From Cannabis sativa (Eukaryota > Streptophyta > Magnoliopsida > Rosales > Cannabaceae): a DNA stretch of 64,000 nucleotides. Within the stretch, counting starts at the first letter, position 1. Every line of letters starts with the position of its first letter. Shown one piece after another: positions 21,032 through 31,420 of this stretch. The position numbers and the translations under genes were made by a program. The stretch is taken from NCBI RefSeq assembly GCF_029168945.1, contig NC_083609.1, forward strand, positions 22,441,501 through 22,505,500, given 5' to 3'. The notes under the pieces are model-generated. The model was not told the DNA's origin. It searched no databases and was given only the letters and a program-made list of their open reading frames with translations.

Positions 21032-21652
21032 ATGGATAGAATCTTAAGTTGGAACGTCCGAGGGATCAACCAACAACAAAAGTAGACTTTAGTTAAGTAA
21101 TTTATTGCTCAACAATAGGTGGGTTCGGTTGGTCTCCTCGAGACGAGAGTCAAGGCTCATAAACTTGGAGCCTAATACATTAGTATGTTTGTAGAATGGT
21201 ATTTTACGTCAAATAGTACTTGGCAAAAAAAAAAAAAAAAAAGAAAGGATTGGCAATAGAGCTCAATTTAATCACTCCATGAAATTTTTACGGTGTTGAT
21301 CATCGTCAATTAGAAGATGTCAAGTTTAGTGGGAGTTTCTTTACCTAGAATAACAAGCAGCAAGGAGAAGATAGAATTTATTTCAAAATAGATCGAGTTC
21401 TTGCCAACCAATAATGGCTGTCTAAATTTGATCATGCTAAATTTATTTTCCATAATGAAGGTTTGTTCGACCATACCCCAGCTGTGTTACAGTTTATCAA
21501 GGTACATAAATAGGGTGCAAACCTTTTTAATATTTTAAAATATGGAGAAAATTTCCCCAATACCAATAGATGGTGAATAAAGCATGGAAGTAGGAAGTTT
21601 AGGGGACAAACATGTACTAACTAAATAGGAATTTGGTGACATAGTAGGAGCT
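21032..21652 (+). pseudogene. LINE-2 ORF2, endonuclease part, broken
   Basis: Opens MDRILSWNVRGIN at 21032, a classic plant LINE endonuclease start. LLETRVKAHK follows within 100 bases. An 18-base A run (21225-21242) sits where the middle of the endonuclease has been lost. The text resumes with FSGSFFTWNNKQQGEDRI (about 21330-21380) and a readable version of the FDHTPAVL end (about 21466). Several TAG codons stand where Trp or Gln is expected. Confidence 0.75.
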
Positions 21653-21657
21653 AACAC

Positions 21658-23698
21658 TGAAATGACCACATTTCATAATATGGATTAGAAAAGGCAATTA
21701 GCACTAATTATTATTATTTTAGTAATTATTTGTGAATTCACTTAATTGTGGATCCCATTGTTAGAAATGGGCATTAGAGTTATAATTTTTCAATTCCAGA
21801 GATTTTATTAAACTATAGGAGTATTATTTGAATTATATGTGAATTATGCAATTTTTATAATTTTTACTTGGTGACAACGAAAAATACGATGGATGGCTAG
21901 TTTGATCAAATGTGTAGGTCTAGAACCTTATTACTTTGTGGGATGTATGCTGGAGCAATTAGAGTACCGGGGTTGAGCAGAGTTATGGATTTTGACTATT
22001 TTACCCCTGATCTTGAAAATGTTAAAGTTATAAAACAAAGGGCATTTTTAGTAATTTGTCTAATGGTTGATTTGGTGGCTGCCTCGGGGAGTGACACCTA
22101 TTTATTTTATTTTCAGCCAGGGTGTATTTTTTTAAACCTTATTTCATTTTGAGAAAAATCAAGAAAAAGCCAAAACTCAAGAACAATTATCTTTCCCTTC
22201 TCTCTCTCTTTGAACCAGCCAAAAACAAGGGGGTTTGCTGCTGATCTTTGGAGTTTTCAACAAGGAATTGAAGAAGAATTCAAGTTGAGGTAATCCCTAG
22301 GTCAATTGTTCTTAGTTTTTCAGGTTTTGGTTTTGGTTTGAATTTGTGATTTTGAGTTATAGGGGCTATTAGGGTATGATTAGGTTATGGTTCAGTTTTT
22401 ATGTTCATTTTAAGTTGATTTTGGGTTCTAGTTGTTGATTTGAGAGTATTGTGTGGAAATTTCCCAAGTTTGAGCTTTGAAACTCAAGCTTAGGTCTTTA
22501 ACGACATGTTTTGATTCAGTGACTTTTTCTTGGTTTTATTGGTTGGAATATGTTGTTTTTACCCTGTTTAAGTACTCTTGAAAGTTTGGTGGCAATTGGT
22601 TGATTTTTGAGCAAGTTCGAGGTTGTTTGGGGAAACCTGGTGCAAGCCGGTTAATCGGTTTGCTAGGTCCAGTAAAACCGATTTACATGGTTTTGGCAGA
22701 TTCCCTGAACACCTCATTTTCTCAATTGTTGCCCATTTCAGTGCCTTAGTTGAGTGTTTTCCTATTTCCTAGGCTAGTCTAGTCCCCAGTGATAATAACA
22801 GAACCTTGAGTTGTAGGTTATAGTTTCCTGGATTAGGGTTTTAGACATGTGATTTACCCAGTTTTAATATGTGATTAGGGCATCCATCCAACACGAGACT
22901 TTTCGTTCAAGTCGGCCAACTCACTTGAATCTGGAAAGAAGGTAAGAACTGTGTATAATGTGTAATATGAATATATGAATGTGTGTATATGTTAAGTATA
23001 TATGCATGTTTATATGTTTCTTACACTACCAACACTTAAAAGGTTATGGTACAGAGTGCATTGGGATAGTGTATATTGTTAAAGAGTACATTACAGTGAT
23101 ACCAGCACAAGTACGGGAAAGTATAGGGTGTGTGTGGTATATCACTCAGTGGTACTCAGGGTATGAATCAAACCCTACCAACACTGATACAATAAGGTAG
23201 GAAGTGTATGTGGTATAGTGGTTGTACCCTAGTAGGGAACGTTCTTACTCATCTGTTAAGCCTTGTAAATAGGTGTATGGGCACCTAGATACAAGTCGGT
23301 ATTATATGATATGTTATATACTTTTCTTACTGGGTCTGTCGACTCATAGTTTTACTTCCTTGTGTAAGTAAAGGAAAGGCAAAAGCTGAACAGAAGTGAG
23401 CCTGAGCTGAGATGAGGTTGTACATGTCATGGCGGTGCGACCTGGAGTGTTTGGTCTCATGACATCTGAGGTTGTTAATTTATAGTGGATGTGCGACCTG
23501 ACATCTGTATTTTGGATTATGTTGTAAAAGGCTTAAAAACGAGATCCCGACTTTGTATATATTTATGTAAAGTTATAAAGTTTAATATTTAATATAATAT
23601 TTTTAATTTGACACGATTTTTAGAGAATGTTCTTTGACTAGCAAATAGCACTGTAATTGAAAAATCACTATAGCATGCCTTCGCACTAGGGCATTACA
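21658..23698 (+). repeat. Gypsy B 5' LTR (2,041 bp)
   Basis: Starts TGAAATGACC (one change from the 3' LTR) and ends GCATTACA. It contains the conserved inverted repeat at 23331-23346 and a GGTCGGCCAACTCACTTGAA block near 22911 shared with other gypsy LTRs here. The 73-aa ORF at 22979-23200 also recurs in the 3' LTR, so it is LTR sequence rather than a gene. Confidence 0.93.
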
Positions 23699-23702
23699 AT
23701 TT

Positions 23703-23714
23703 TGGTATCAAAAC
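23703..23714 (+). other. Primer binding site of gypsy B (mutated)
   Basis: TGGTATCAAAAC four bases after the LTR end; compare TGGTATCAGAGC in gypsy A. Confidence 0.7.
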
Positions 23715-23961
23715 TGTCAGGGTTGTCTACTGAAGCTTGCCAAAACATGTACAATCTTCATTAGAGAAAGCTCGGCTGACAGTTCAGTAAGCTCGTATTT
23801 GTTTAGTATTGTATGTGATTATCAATGCATGTTAGGAAGCATATTAGTTTATAGTTGTTTATTTTAATGCGTTGCCTTAAAATCCCTAATAGCGGTATTA
23901 AGTTTTTATGATCGCTGTCGAACCTGCCTGGCTTAAGGATTCGCAGGCTAAGTCTTATTAA

Positions 23962-26607
23962 ATGGACGCCGAGTGAAATACAAGAAGTCAGTGTAATAGG
24001 GTTAAGACCGGAGGCGGTCATGGAAATTAAATTCCCTAGAACCCCGTGGTCGCGGCCAAGGCCGTGGCAGGATACAGGGTGGTCCTGTGAATGCACCACA
24101 AGCTCCTCCAGAGTTGGTAGTAGAGATTTGCGAAAATGTAAGATCGTATCTGTCAGCAAGATGAAGAACTTTTGAGATTAAGGCAGCAGGGTCTTCCTAT
24201 CGTGCCTCCACAACAAGCTCAGGCTGTCGTAGTTCCAGCGGTGCCAGCAGAATAACATGTTATTGGCAACCGTATGGAGTCGTTATACGAGAGGTTTTGT
24301 AAGAAAGCACCTCCAGTGTTCTTGGGAGGTCCTGATGTGATGAAGGTTGAGCAATGGCTCACTGTAATAGAGTGAATTTTGGAATTTCATGGGGGGTAGT
24401 TGGAAATGATTGGGTGACCTGTGCTACTTTTTCAGTTCCAAGAAGACGCCCTAGTGTTGTGGGAATCGATGTCCCTCACCCGAGATGTCACTGTTATGAC
24501 CTGGGAAGAATTTTGAGAGTTATTCAATGCCAAGTATTCACTGAGTTGGTGCAAAGTGAGGGTATGTCATTTACTGAGTATACAACAAAGTTTGACTGTC
24601 TGGCCAAGCTCGCCTTGGTTATTGTGCCTATAGACTTTAGCAAGAAAGAAAAATATCTAGCCGAATTGAATTTGAAAATTAGACATGATCTGGTGATTAC
24701 TACCAATGAGGCAACATCATATGCGGAGATGGTTGAGAAGGCTCTACGAGCAGAGGGGACGGTTAAATTTCTTCAAGAGCCCCATGTTACTCCTAGTGTT
24801 GGTGGGAACCCCACTCTTCCTACTCCTGTTTATGGTAGCGATGGTGGTGATTCCACCACTGATCTGAAAAGAAAGTTACCTCGGCATCTGGTGGCTCGGG
24901 GCAGAACAAGCGGTTCCGTGGGAACTAAGGCAGAGGTGGACGCTAGGGTTACTCTTACCCTGAGTGCCCACATTGTAAGAAACATTATCTTAGAGAGTCC
25001 AACCGGAAGACATGCTTTCAGTGCGTCATGGTGGGCCATTTCAAGAAAGATTGCCCTTGGGCAAAGAAAGAAGAGCATACGCCAGCTGCAAAACCCGTAC
25101 CTGCTCGAGTGTTTGTCATCACTCAAGCTGATGCTACAGCCAATCCTACTGTGGTGACAGGTTTGTTTCCTGTCAACAACTCCTTTTATACTGTGTTATT
25201 TGATTTGGGAGCTACACACTCATATGTGGCTACACGGGTAATTGATCTTTTGGGTAGGCCTTATGATTTTCTTGAAAGAGGGTTTGGAACCATAATGCCT
25301 AGTGGGGAGTTGGTTATCTCCAATAGGCGCATTAGGTCTATGCAGTTAGGATTGAAGATAGGGAGTTGAGTGCTGAAGTTATAGAGTTTGAATTAACAGA
25401 GTTTGACATTATACTTGGGATAGATTTTCTGTCCAAGTATTTGGCCAGTATAGATTGCAAGCGGAAAATGGCGACTTTTCAGCTAGAAGGTGAAGATCCA
25501 TTTGTTCATGTTGGAACGGTTCAGGGGTCTCGGATCCCAATTATTTATGTATTAAGGGCTAGGGATCTACTACACAGTGGATGTGTAGGATTTTTAGCGG
25601 TTGTGATTGAATCCAGCAGACCCGAAACATTTGGGCCTGAGGTAATCAACGTTGTTAAAGATTTTCTCGACGTATTTCTTGTGAAGTTACTGGGATTTCA
25701 GCCACAACGAGAAATAAACTTTGTTATTGATTTGGCACCTGGAGCCAAACCTGTTTCAAAAGCTCTGTATAGGATGGCTCCAGCAGAACTCAAGGAGTTA
25801 AAGTTACAGCTTCAGGGGATGCTTGATATAGCGGACCCAGTGTATCGCCCTGGGGAGCTCCGATTCTATTTGTGAAAAAGAAAGATGGTTCCCTCATAAT
25901 GTGTATTGATTATCAGGAACTAAATAAATTGACAATTAAGAACAAGTATCTGTTGCCCTGAATTGACGATTTATTTGATCAGCTTCAGGGGAAGACTGTG
26001 TTTTCAAATATTGACCTACGATCCAATTATCATCAACTCAGAATTCGAGAAGAAGATATACCGAAGATTGTGTTTCAAACCAGATATGGACAATGTGAGT
26101 TTCTAGTAATGTCATTCGGATTTACTAATGCTCCAGAGGCCTTTATGGATCTCATGAATAGAGTATTCAAGGATTTTCCTTGATAACTGCGTCATAGTGT
26201 TTATCGATGACATCCTTGTTTACTCTCAGTCAGAAGAGGAGCATGAGCATCATCTTTGAATGATATTACAACGACTCAGGGATCATAAGTTTTATGCAAA
26301 GTTCTAAAACTGTGATTTCTGGTTGTCAGAGGTATCTTTTCTGGGACATATTATCGGGTAGAATGAAATTATTTTTGATCCGAGTAAGATTGAATCAGTG
26401 AAGAACAAGCTGAGGCCAAAATCTGTAATAGAAGTTCAAAGTTTTCTCAGTTTAGCTGGGTATTATTGATGTTTCATCGAAGGATTCTCTAAGATCTATA
26501 TGCCACTAAACGAGTTAACTAAGAAGAATCAGCGATTTATATGGTCAGAAAAATGTGAACCAAGCTTTTAGGAGTTGAAGCAACACTTGATAACAACTCT
26601 AGTGTTA
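23962..26607 (+). pseudogene. Gypsy B gag-pol, part 1: gag, protease, reverse transcriptase
   Basis: Same opening as gypsy A (MDA at 23962), but a TGA follows at codon 5. Readable in shifting frames: the gag core (24560-24770), a zinc knuckle CFQCVMVGHFKKDC (about 25015-25057), protease [12 protein letters not shown] (about 25195, with the DSG Ser changed to Leu), an RT entry [18 protein letters not shown] (25750), [20 protein letters not shown] (26000) and [11 protein letters not shown] (about 26200). At least five frame breaks or stops. It is cut at 26608-26612 (GCTTT) by copia B and resumes after 36916. Confidence 0.9.
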
Positions 26608-26612
26608 GCTTT

Positions 26613-28489
26613 TGTTGGGTTTTATGCCCTAAATAAAACTCCATTTCAATGTAATCTATTTTATTCAACATCAATAAAGAAACAGAAGTATTTTTCATTC
26701 ATTTGTGTATGTTTTGGTTCACTTGTCTATTTGATTCATAAATTCATCTTAAACCCTTTTCACATACTTGATCCTGTTTATTGTGTTGTCATCACATTGG
26801 AAAGTAAACATGACTATGTGAATAAAGTTTCCTAGATTTATTAGACACAGGGTTTTACTGATATGATAATCTACAACAAGAGTTTACTTGCATTTGGAGA
26901 AATGCTATGTTCTTTCCAGAACATTGGTCAAAGTAAAGCTCAGGTTGGATGCATGGAGTATGCATTGGAAGGGACCGATATTGAACTTTGACTTAGATTT
27001 AATTAAACTTACCGTAAAATCTATTCAAGTCAATATCGCCAAGTTGATCCTAGATCAAATGTTCTTAATCCTGTTATGATTAGGCTCAATCTTGAAAGGC
27101 TATTCGTGTTCTTTGATTTGTTAGTGAAGCCTACTTTTAGGTCAGGGTGATACGTACATTTTGGGAACACGGTAGTGCAATTGAGTGGGAGCGCTAGCAT
27201 AAACATGGAATCTATAGCTTCTATCTGGCGAATAGTAAGCAAAGGATGATCTCCTTCGAGCTTGACGAAACGAACATAAATGGTGGAGTACTCATTTCAC
27301 ATAAGCTGAAATATCATTTATACGAGGTCAAGTGTTTTAAGGATAAAATACATAGTAGGGTGTTACGGTAATCTAATCCCTTTACAGTGTAGATCATTCA
27401 TATAGAGGATCATTGATCAAATTAGGATTATAACAATGGATAACTAATGATGCGTCTATATGGTGGAACATATAGAGCATTCTATATACTGAGAGTGCAA
27501 TTCTAAGTTCTATGCGTGGATTCAACGAAGAATTAATAAGTTAGTGAATTTTAGTGCTAAATTCTTGATCTACTTATTGGAAGCTTGGTTATATAGACCC
27601 ATGGTCCCTGCACTAGTTGAGATAATATTGTTTGTAAGACTCATGTAATTGGTTTTGATTAATCAATTATAATTCACAAATTAGACTATGTCTATTTGTG
27701 AAATTTTCACTAAGTAAGGGCGAAATTGTAAAGAAAGAGTTAATAGGGGCATATTTGTTAATTATGATACTTTGTATGGTTCAATTAATAAATATGATAA
27801 ATGACAATATTATCTAATAATTATTTATAGTTATTAAATAGTTAGAATTGCCATTTAAATGGTTGAATTAGGAAATTGGCATTTTTGAGAAAATCAGATA
27901 CAAAAGTGTTAACATTGCAAAATTACAAAAATCAAGGCCCAAATCCATCAAGCCATGGCCGGCCACTTTTGTAGGCATTTTAAACTTATATTTTCATTAT
28001 TTTAATGCCAAATAATTCAAACCTAACCCTAGTGGATTGCTATAAATAGATAGTGAACGCTTCAGCAAAATTACACTTCTGAATCAGAAAAACCTGAGCC
28101 TTCTCTCTCTTCCTTGGCCGCCACCCTCTCTCTCTCTTCTTCCTTCATATTTCGAACTTACCTTAGTGATTAGAGTAGTGCCCACACACAACAAGCAATA
28201 CGTCAATCATAGTGAGGAAGATCGTGAAGAAAGATCATCAGCAAAGGAGTTTCAGCATCAAGGATTCAGAGAAAGAGATCCAGGTTCAGATCTTGATAAT
28301 ACTCTACTACAGAAAGGATACAAGGGTTAGAGATCTGAACGGAAGGAGTCATTTAATTCCGCTGCACCCAATGTAAGGTTTCTTAAACTTTATACGTGTT
28401 TATTTCATCGTTTTAGAAAGTTCATATTTAGGGTGTTAATAAACATACTTGTGAGTAGATCTAAGATCCTGGTAAAATAAATTCCAACA
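26613..28489 (+). repeat. Copia B 5' LTR (1,877 bp)
   Basis: Starts TGTTGGGTTTTATGCC, ends AATTCCAACA. TATAAATAG at 28041. The 86-aa ORF at 26575-26835 spans the gypsy/LTR junction and recurs in other LTR copies, so it is not a gene. Confidence 0.95.
27957..28049 (+). promoter_or_regulatory. LTR core promoter of copia B: GGCCGGCC plus TATA box
   Basis: GGCCGGCC at 27957-27964 and TATAAATAG at 28041-28049, 76 bases apart. Pyrimidine-rich CT runs follow the TATA box. Confidence 0.6.
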
Positions 28490-28491
28490 AC

Positions 28492-28508
28492 TGGCCTCAG
28501 AGCCATGG
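28492..28508 (+). other. Primer binding site of copia B
   Basis: TGGCCTCAGAGCCATGG, two mismatches to the complement of the initiator tRNA-Met 3' end, two bases after the LTR. Confidence 0.75.
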
Positions 28509-31420
28509 TAATTGACTTACTTGCAAGAAATTTGGACTTTAAAACGATTGTTTGTTTGTTTATGGATGGTATCATGTTGTATTGAGTGTTATTTGATGAT
28601 TGATTGGTGTTTGTGAATTTTCGTGAAAAATAATTGAATATCTGTTTCTGGAGTTATTTTTATTGGATAGTATGGAAAAAATTAAGCAAGTTAGTTTTTT
28701 ACAGAACTCAATTTCGATTTAATTTGAATTAGTTATGATTTTTTGAAGTTTCAAAAAAATCGGGTTGTGTCGCTGCACCACGTGCGCGCGCGGAGGGGCT
28801 GCAAGCAGCCCCCTGCGCCTACGTTTCAAGCCCACGCAGCCCTAAGTGCGCCCATGGACAGTATACAACTCACAATTTTTTTGTTTTTCTTCGTTTTTTC
28901 ATGCTTTTTTATGGAATTAACTTCCGATTTTTTGTGTAGTTCTGTATTTATACTATTACTATTCCTAATTCAATTCTAATTATCATTATGAATTAATTTA
29001 ATATTTTTTAAATTTAATTTAAGATATTAGTGTAATTTTAATTTGAAAATAGTTAGTAACTATCTTTTTTGCTTAATAATCTATCTTATTTTTAAATTTG
29101 ATTATATCTTATCTTATTTTTAAATTTAAGGTCAGATTTTAAATATTTTAAATTAATTTTTTTTAAATAATTTGACCTTATTTAAATTTAAAATAAGATA
29201 ACTATAATCATGTAATTTTAAAAAGGTGTAAGATATTTTGCTAACTTTTAAATTTTGTTATTTTATTTATTTAAATTACATTTAAAATCTGAAAAAGATA
29301 TTCATTTATCTTTTTTTAATTTTTTATTTAATTTTTATTTATAAAATAACATTTAAATTTTAAAAGTAGTTAGCAAATTTTGAAATGATATTTAGGTTGG
29401 TTGAAACCTAATTTTTCAAAATTGTAGGTTTAATTTTAATTTTAATTTTAATTTTTTTTTTTAAATTTCAAATTTTTAATTTTTTTTTAAAATTTTCGAA
29501 AATTATTTTTTTATTTAATTAATTATTTTCGAAATTAATTATTTAATTTAAATTAAATCATACATCCAACTATCCAGCTAACCTTGTTGCAGGAGTATGT
29601 GTTTTAGCTTATGTGTAAGTTTTCAAAACCTATTATTGCTTGATTGCAAATAGCCATGGTTAACTTGTTGACAGATCCAATGATCTGATTTTAACTCATG
29701 GCTCCCTTGGTCAAGTTAATAATTTGTAACAGGTATATTTACAATCTTCTTTCATCTGTGTATGACCTAGCAACATGATAGGACCCATCCAAAGTGTGCC
29801 TGTGTGAGCCTATGTGTTTAATTTCATTATAGATGCATATAGGTTGCTGTTGCTAAATAAAATGTCATAGTCCTTGATTGATTTTATTTAGGCCCATTTA
29901 GTTTTTGGGCTTAGTCAATTAATAACAGTTGTTCATTTTAAGGTTAAATTCCTCTCTTTTGGGCCTTGTGTGAGAGTTGAGAGCCATAGTAGTGGGTACG
30001 ACATACTGAACCCAACACCCCCTCACATGAACCACCCCAATTGTGAAGGCCCATTTGCCTGATTTGAATAACTGTACTAGGTTAATTACACTAGTTTAAC
30101 CTAATAAAATTGATTAGCAACATAATTAATTTCATTTATTTTGAAATTAATTTAAGAAAACCATAGTTTAAAGAATTTTATATTCTAAGCTAAACTATAT
30201 GTATTTTCTTGTATTTAATTAAATATAGAATTATAACCATCTAGATTCTTTCTGAAGCTTAATTTAAATTTTTCATTAAATATTCCTATTTAAGTTGATA
30301 TTTAGTTATCTACAACTAACCAACTTAAATCTGAATATCTTTTGGATTTAAAATTTCAAAATTAAGTTGAGAAATTTTAGGCATTGGTTATTAAGATTCT
30401 TTAGATATTTTTTAAGTTAATATCTTTTCGAATATTAACTTAAAATGGAATATTTTAGATATTTTTTTAGGTTAATATCTTTTCGAATATTAACTTAAAA
30501 TGGAATATCTTCAAATTAAGTGGTTACAACTTAATTTTAATTTAATTAAATCTGATTTGAAAGATATTTAAGTTGATTTTTTAGATTCTTCTAAAACAAC
30601 TTGAACAAGATATTTTCAAATTTGTTCCATTTAATATTCGAATTTATTTTTCGAATTTAATGAATAATTTAAAATTAATTAAAGTTGATTTTTTATTTAA
30701 ACCAACTTTGATTTGTAATTTTTCATTATTATATTATGGAACTTGTTCGATATTTATTTGAATTTACTTTTCAAATTTAAATAATAATTGAAAATTAATT
30801 AAAGTTGATTTTATATTTAAACCAACTTTAGTTTGTAATTTTTTATTATTATAATATCGAATTAAAATGATTATACAAAATACATATAATATTTTTAAAT
30901 AATGAGCTTTTAATCAAAAGACATTCGATCTCCATTGTGGGTTTTACACCGCGTTTGTTTTAGTGAGTAATCCTCCCTAATGGAGGAACGTTCATTAGCA
31001 ATTTTGCACCGTTTAACCTCGCATGATAAGTAGTTTGTAAGTGTTTTGTATGGTATGGATCACCCTAATGGTGGCGACCATACTTGACTTGCAAATTATG
31101 AAACAATGGTGGAAGCTCATAAGATAGAATTGCCTTGACTCTCGCCTAAACGGGACAACGCTGAATTCCAATCTTGATCGAATAAAAGGTTGCTAGAATG
31201 GTTATCATTTTAGATGAGCTGACAACTCTATTCAATGGATGATGCTTTGACTCTCGCCTAAACGGGACACTGTATCAGTTTGTTGAAATACCTTGGAAAA
31301 TAAACTATGTCAGATTTAGTATTTCTATAACATATGTCATTACTTGTTATTTTCTAAACTGTGTATGAATTTATGAGCCAAAACCTTACTTCTGTTTTAT
31401 TGATGTGTTGTAGTGTCATT
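28509..31420 (+). other. Long untranslated leader of copia B
   Basis: 2.9 kb, mostly AT-rich, with no convincing ORF. It aligns in order with copia E and copia C leaders. It contains the GC island (28780-28870, hairpin GGGGCTGC-AA-GCAGCCCC at 28795-28812), twin 12-bp hairpins (30412-30498), two ~115-base repeats (about 30635-30860), a CTAAT-loop hairpin pair (30972-30986 and 31048-31083), and a 23-base repeat at 31135-31157 and 31247-31269. The 78-aa ORF at 28743-28979 runs through the GC island and is not conserved in the other copies. Confidence 0.75.
30972..31083 (+). promoter_or_regulatory. Twin CTAAT-loop hairpins before gag (copia B)
   Basis: CCTCC-CTAAT-GGAGG at 30972-30986. CACC-CTAAT-GGTG at 31061-31073, inside outer arms GTATGG (31048) and CCATAC (31078). 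Both are present in copia C at 52381-52395 and 52471-52485. Candidate RNA structures for packaging, dimerisation or translation; no direct evidence of role. Confidence 0.5.

Larger units (their letters stand above)
19700..21652 (+). mobile_element. LINE-2, 5' part (decayed L1-type LINE)
   Basis: Carries a broken ORF1 and the start of ORF2 on the plus strand. It is interrupted at 21652 by gypsy B and resumes at 40905-40910 after it. The left end is uncertain: the first recognisable coding text starts near 19750. Many stops, frameshifts and an internal loss in the endonuclease show it is much older than LINE-1. Confidence 0.8.

Noticed and set aside
22979..23200. 73-aa ORF (and its 86-aa counterpart at 40162-40422)
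   Set aside because: Both lie at the same place in the two LTRs of gypsy B and carry no domain, so repetition is explained by LTR identity.
26575..26835. ORFs at 26575, 35045, 46397 and 56937 with similar proteins
   Set aside because: Recurrent because they sit in homologous Angela-like LTRs; the first begins in gypsy sequence and crosses the junction.
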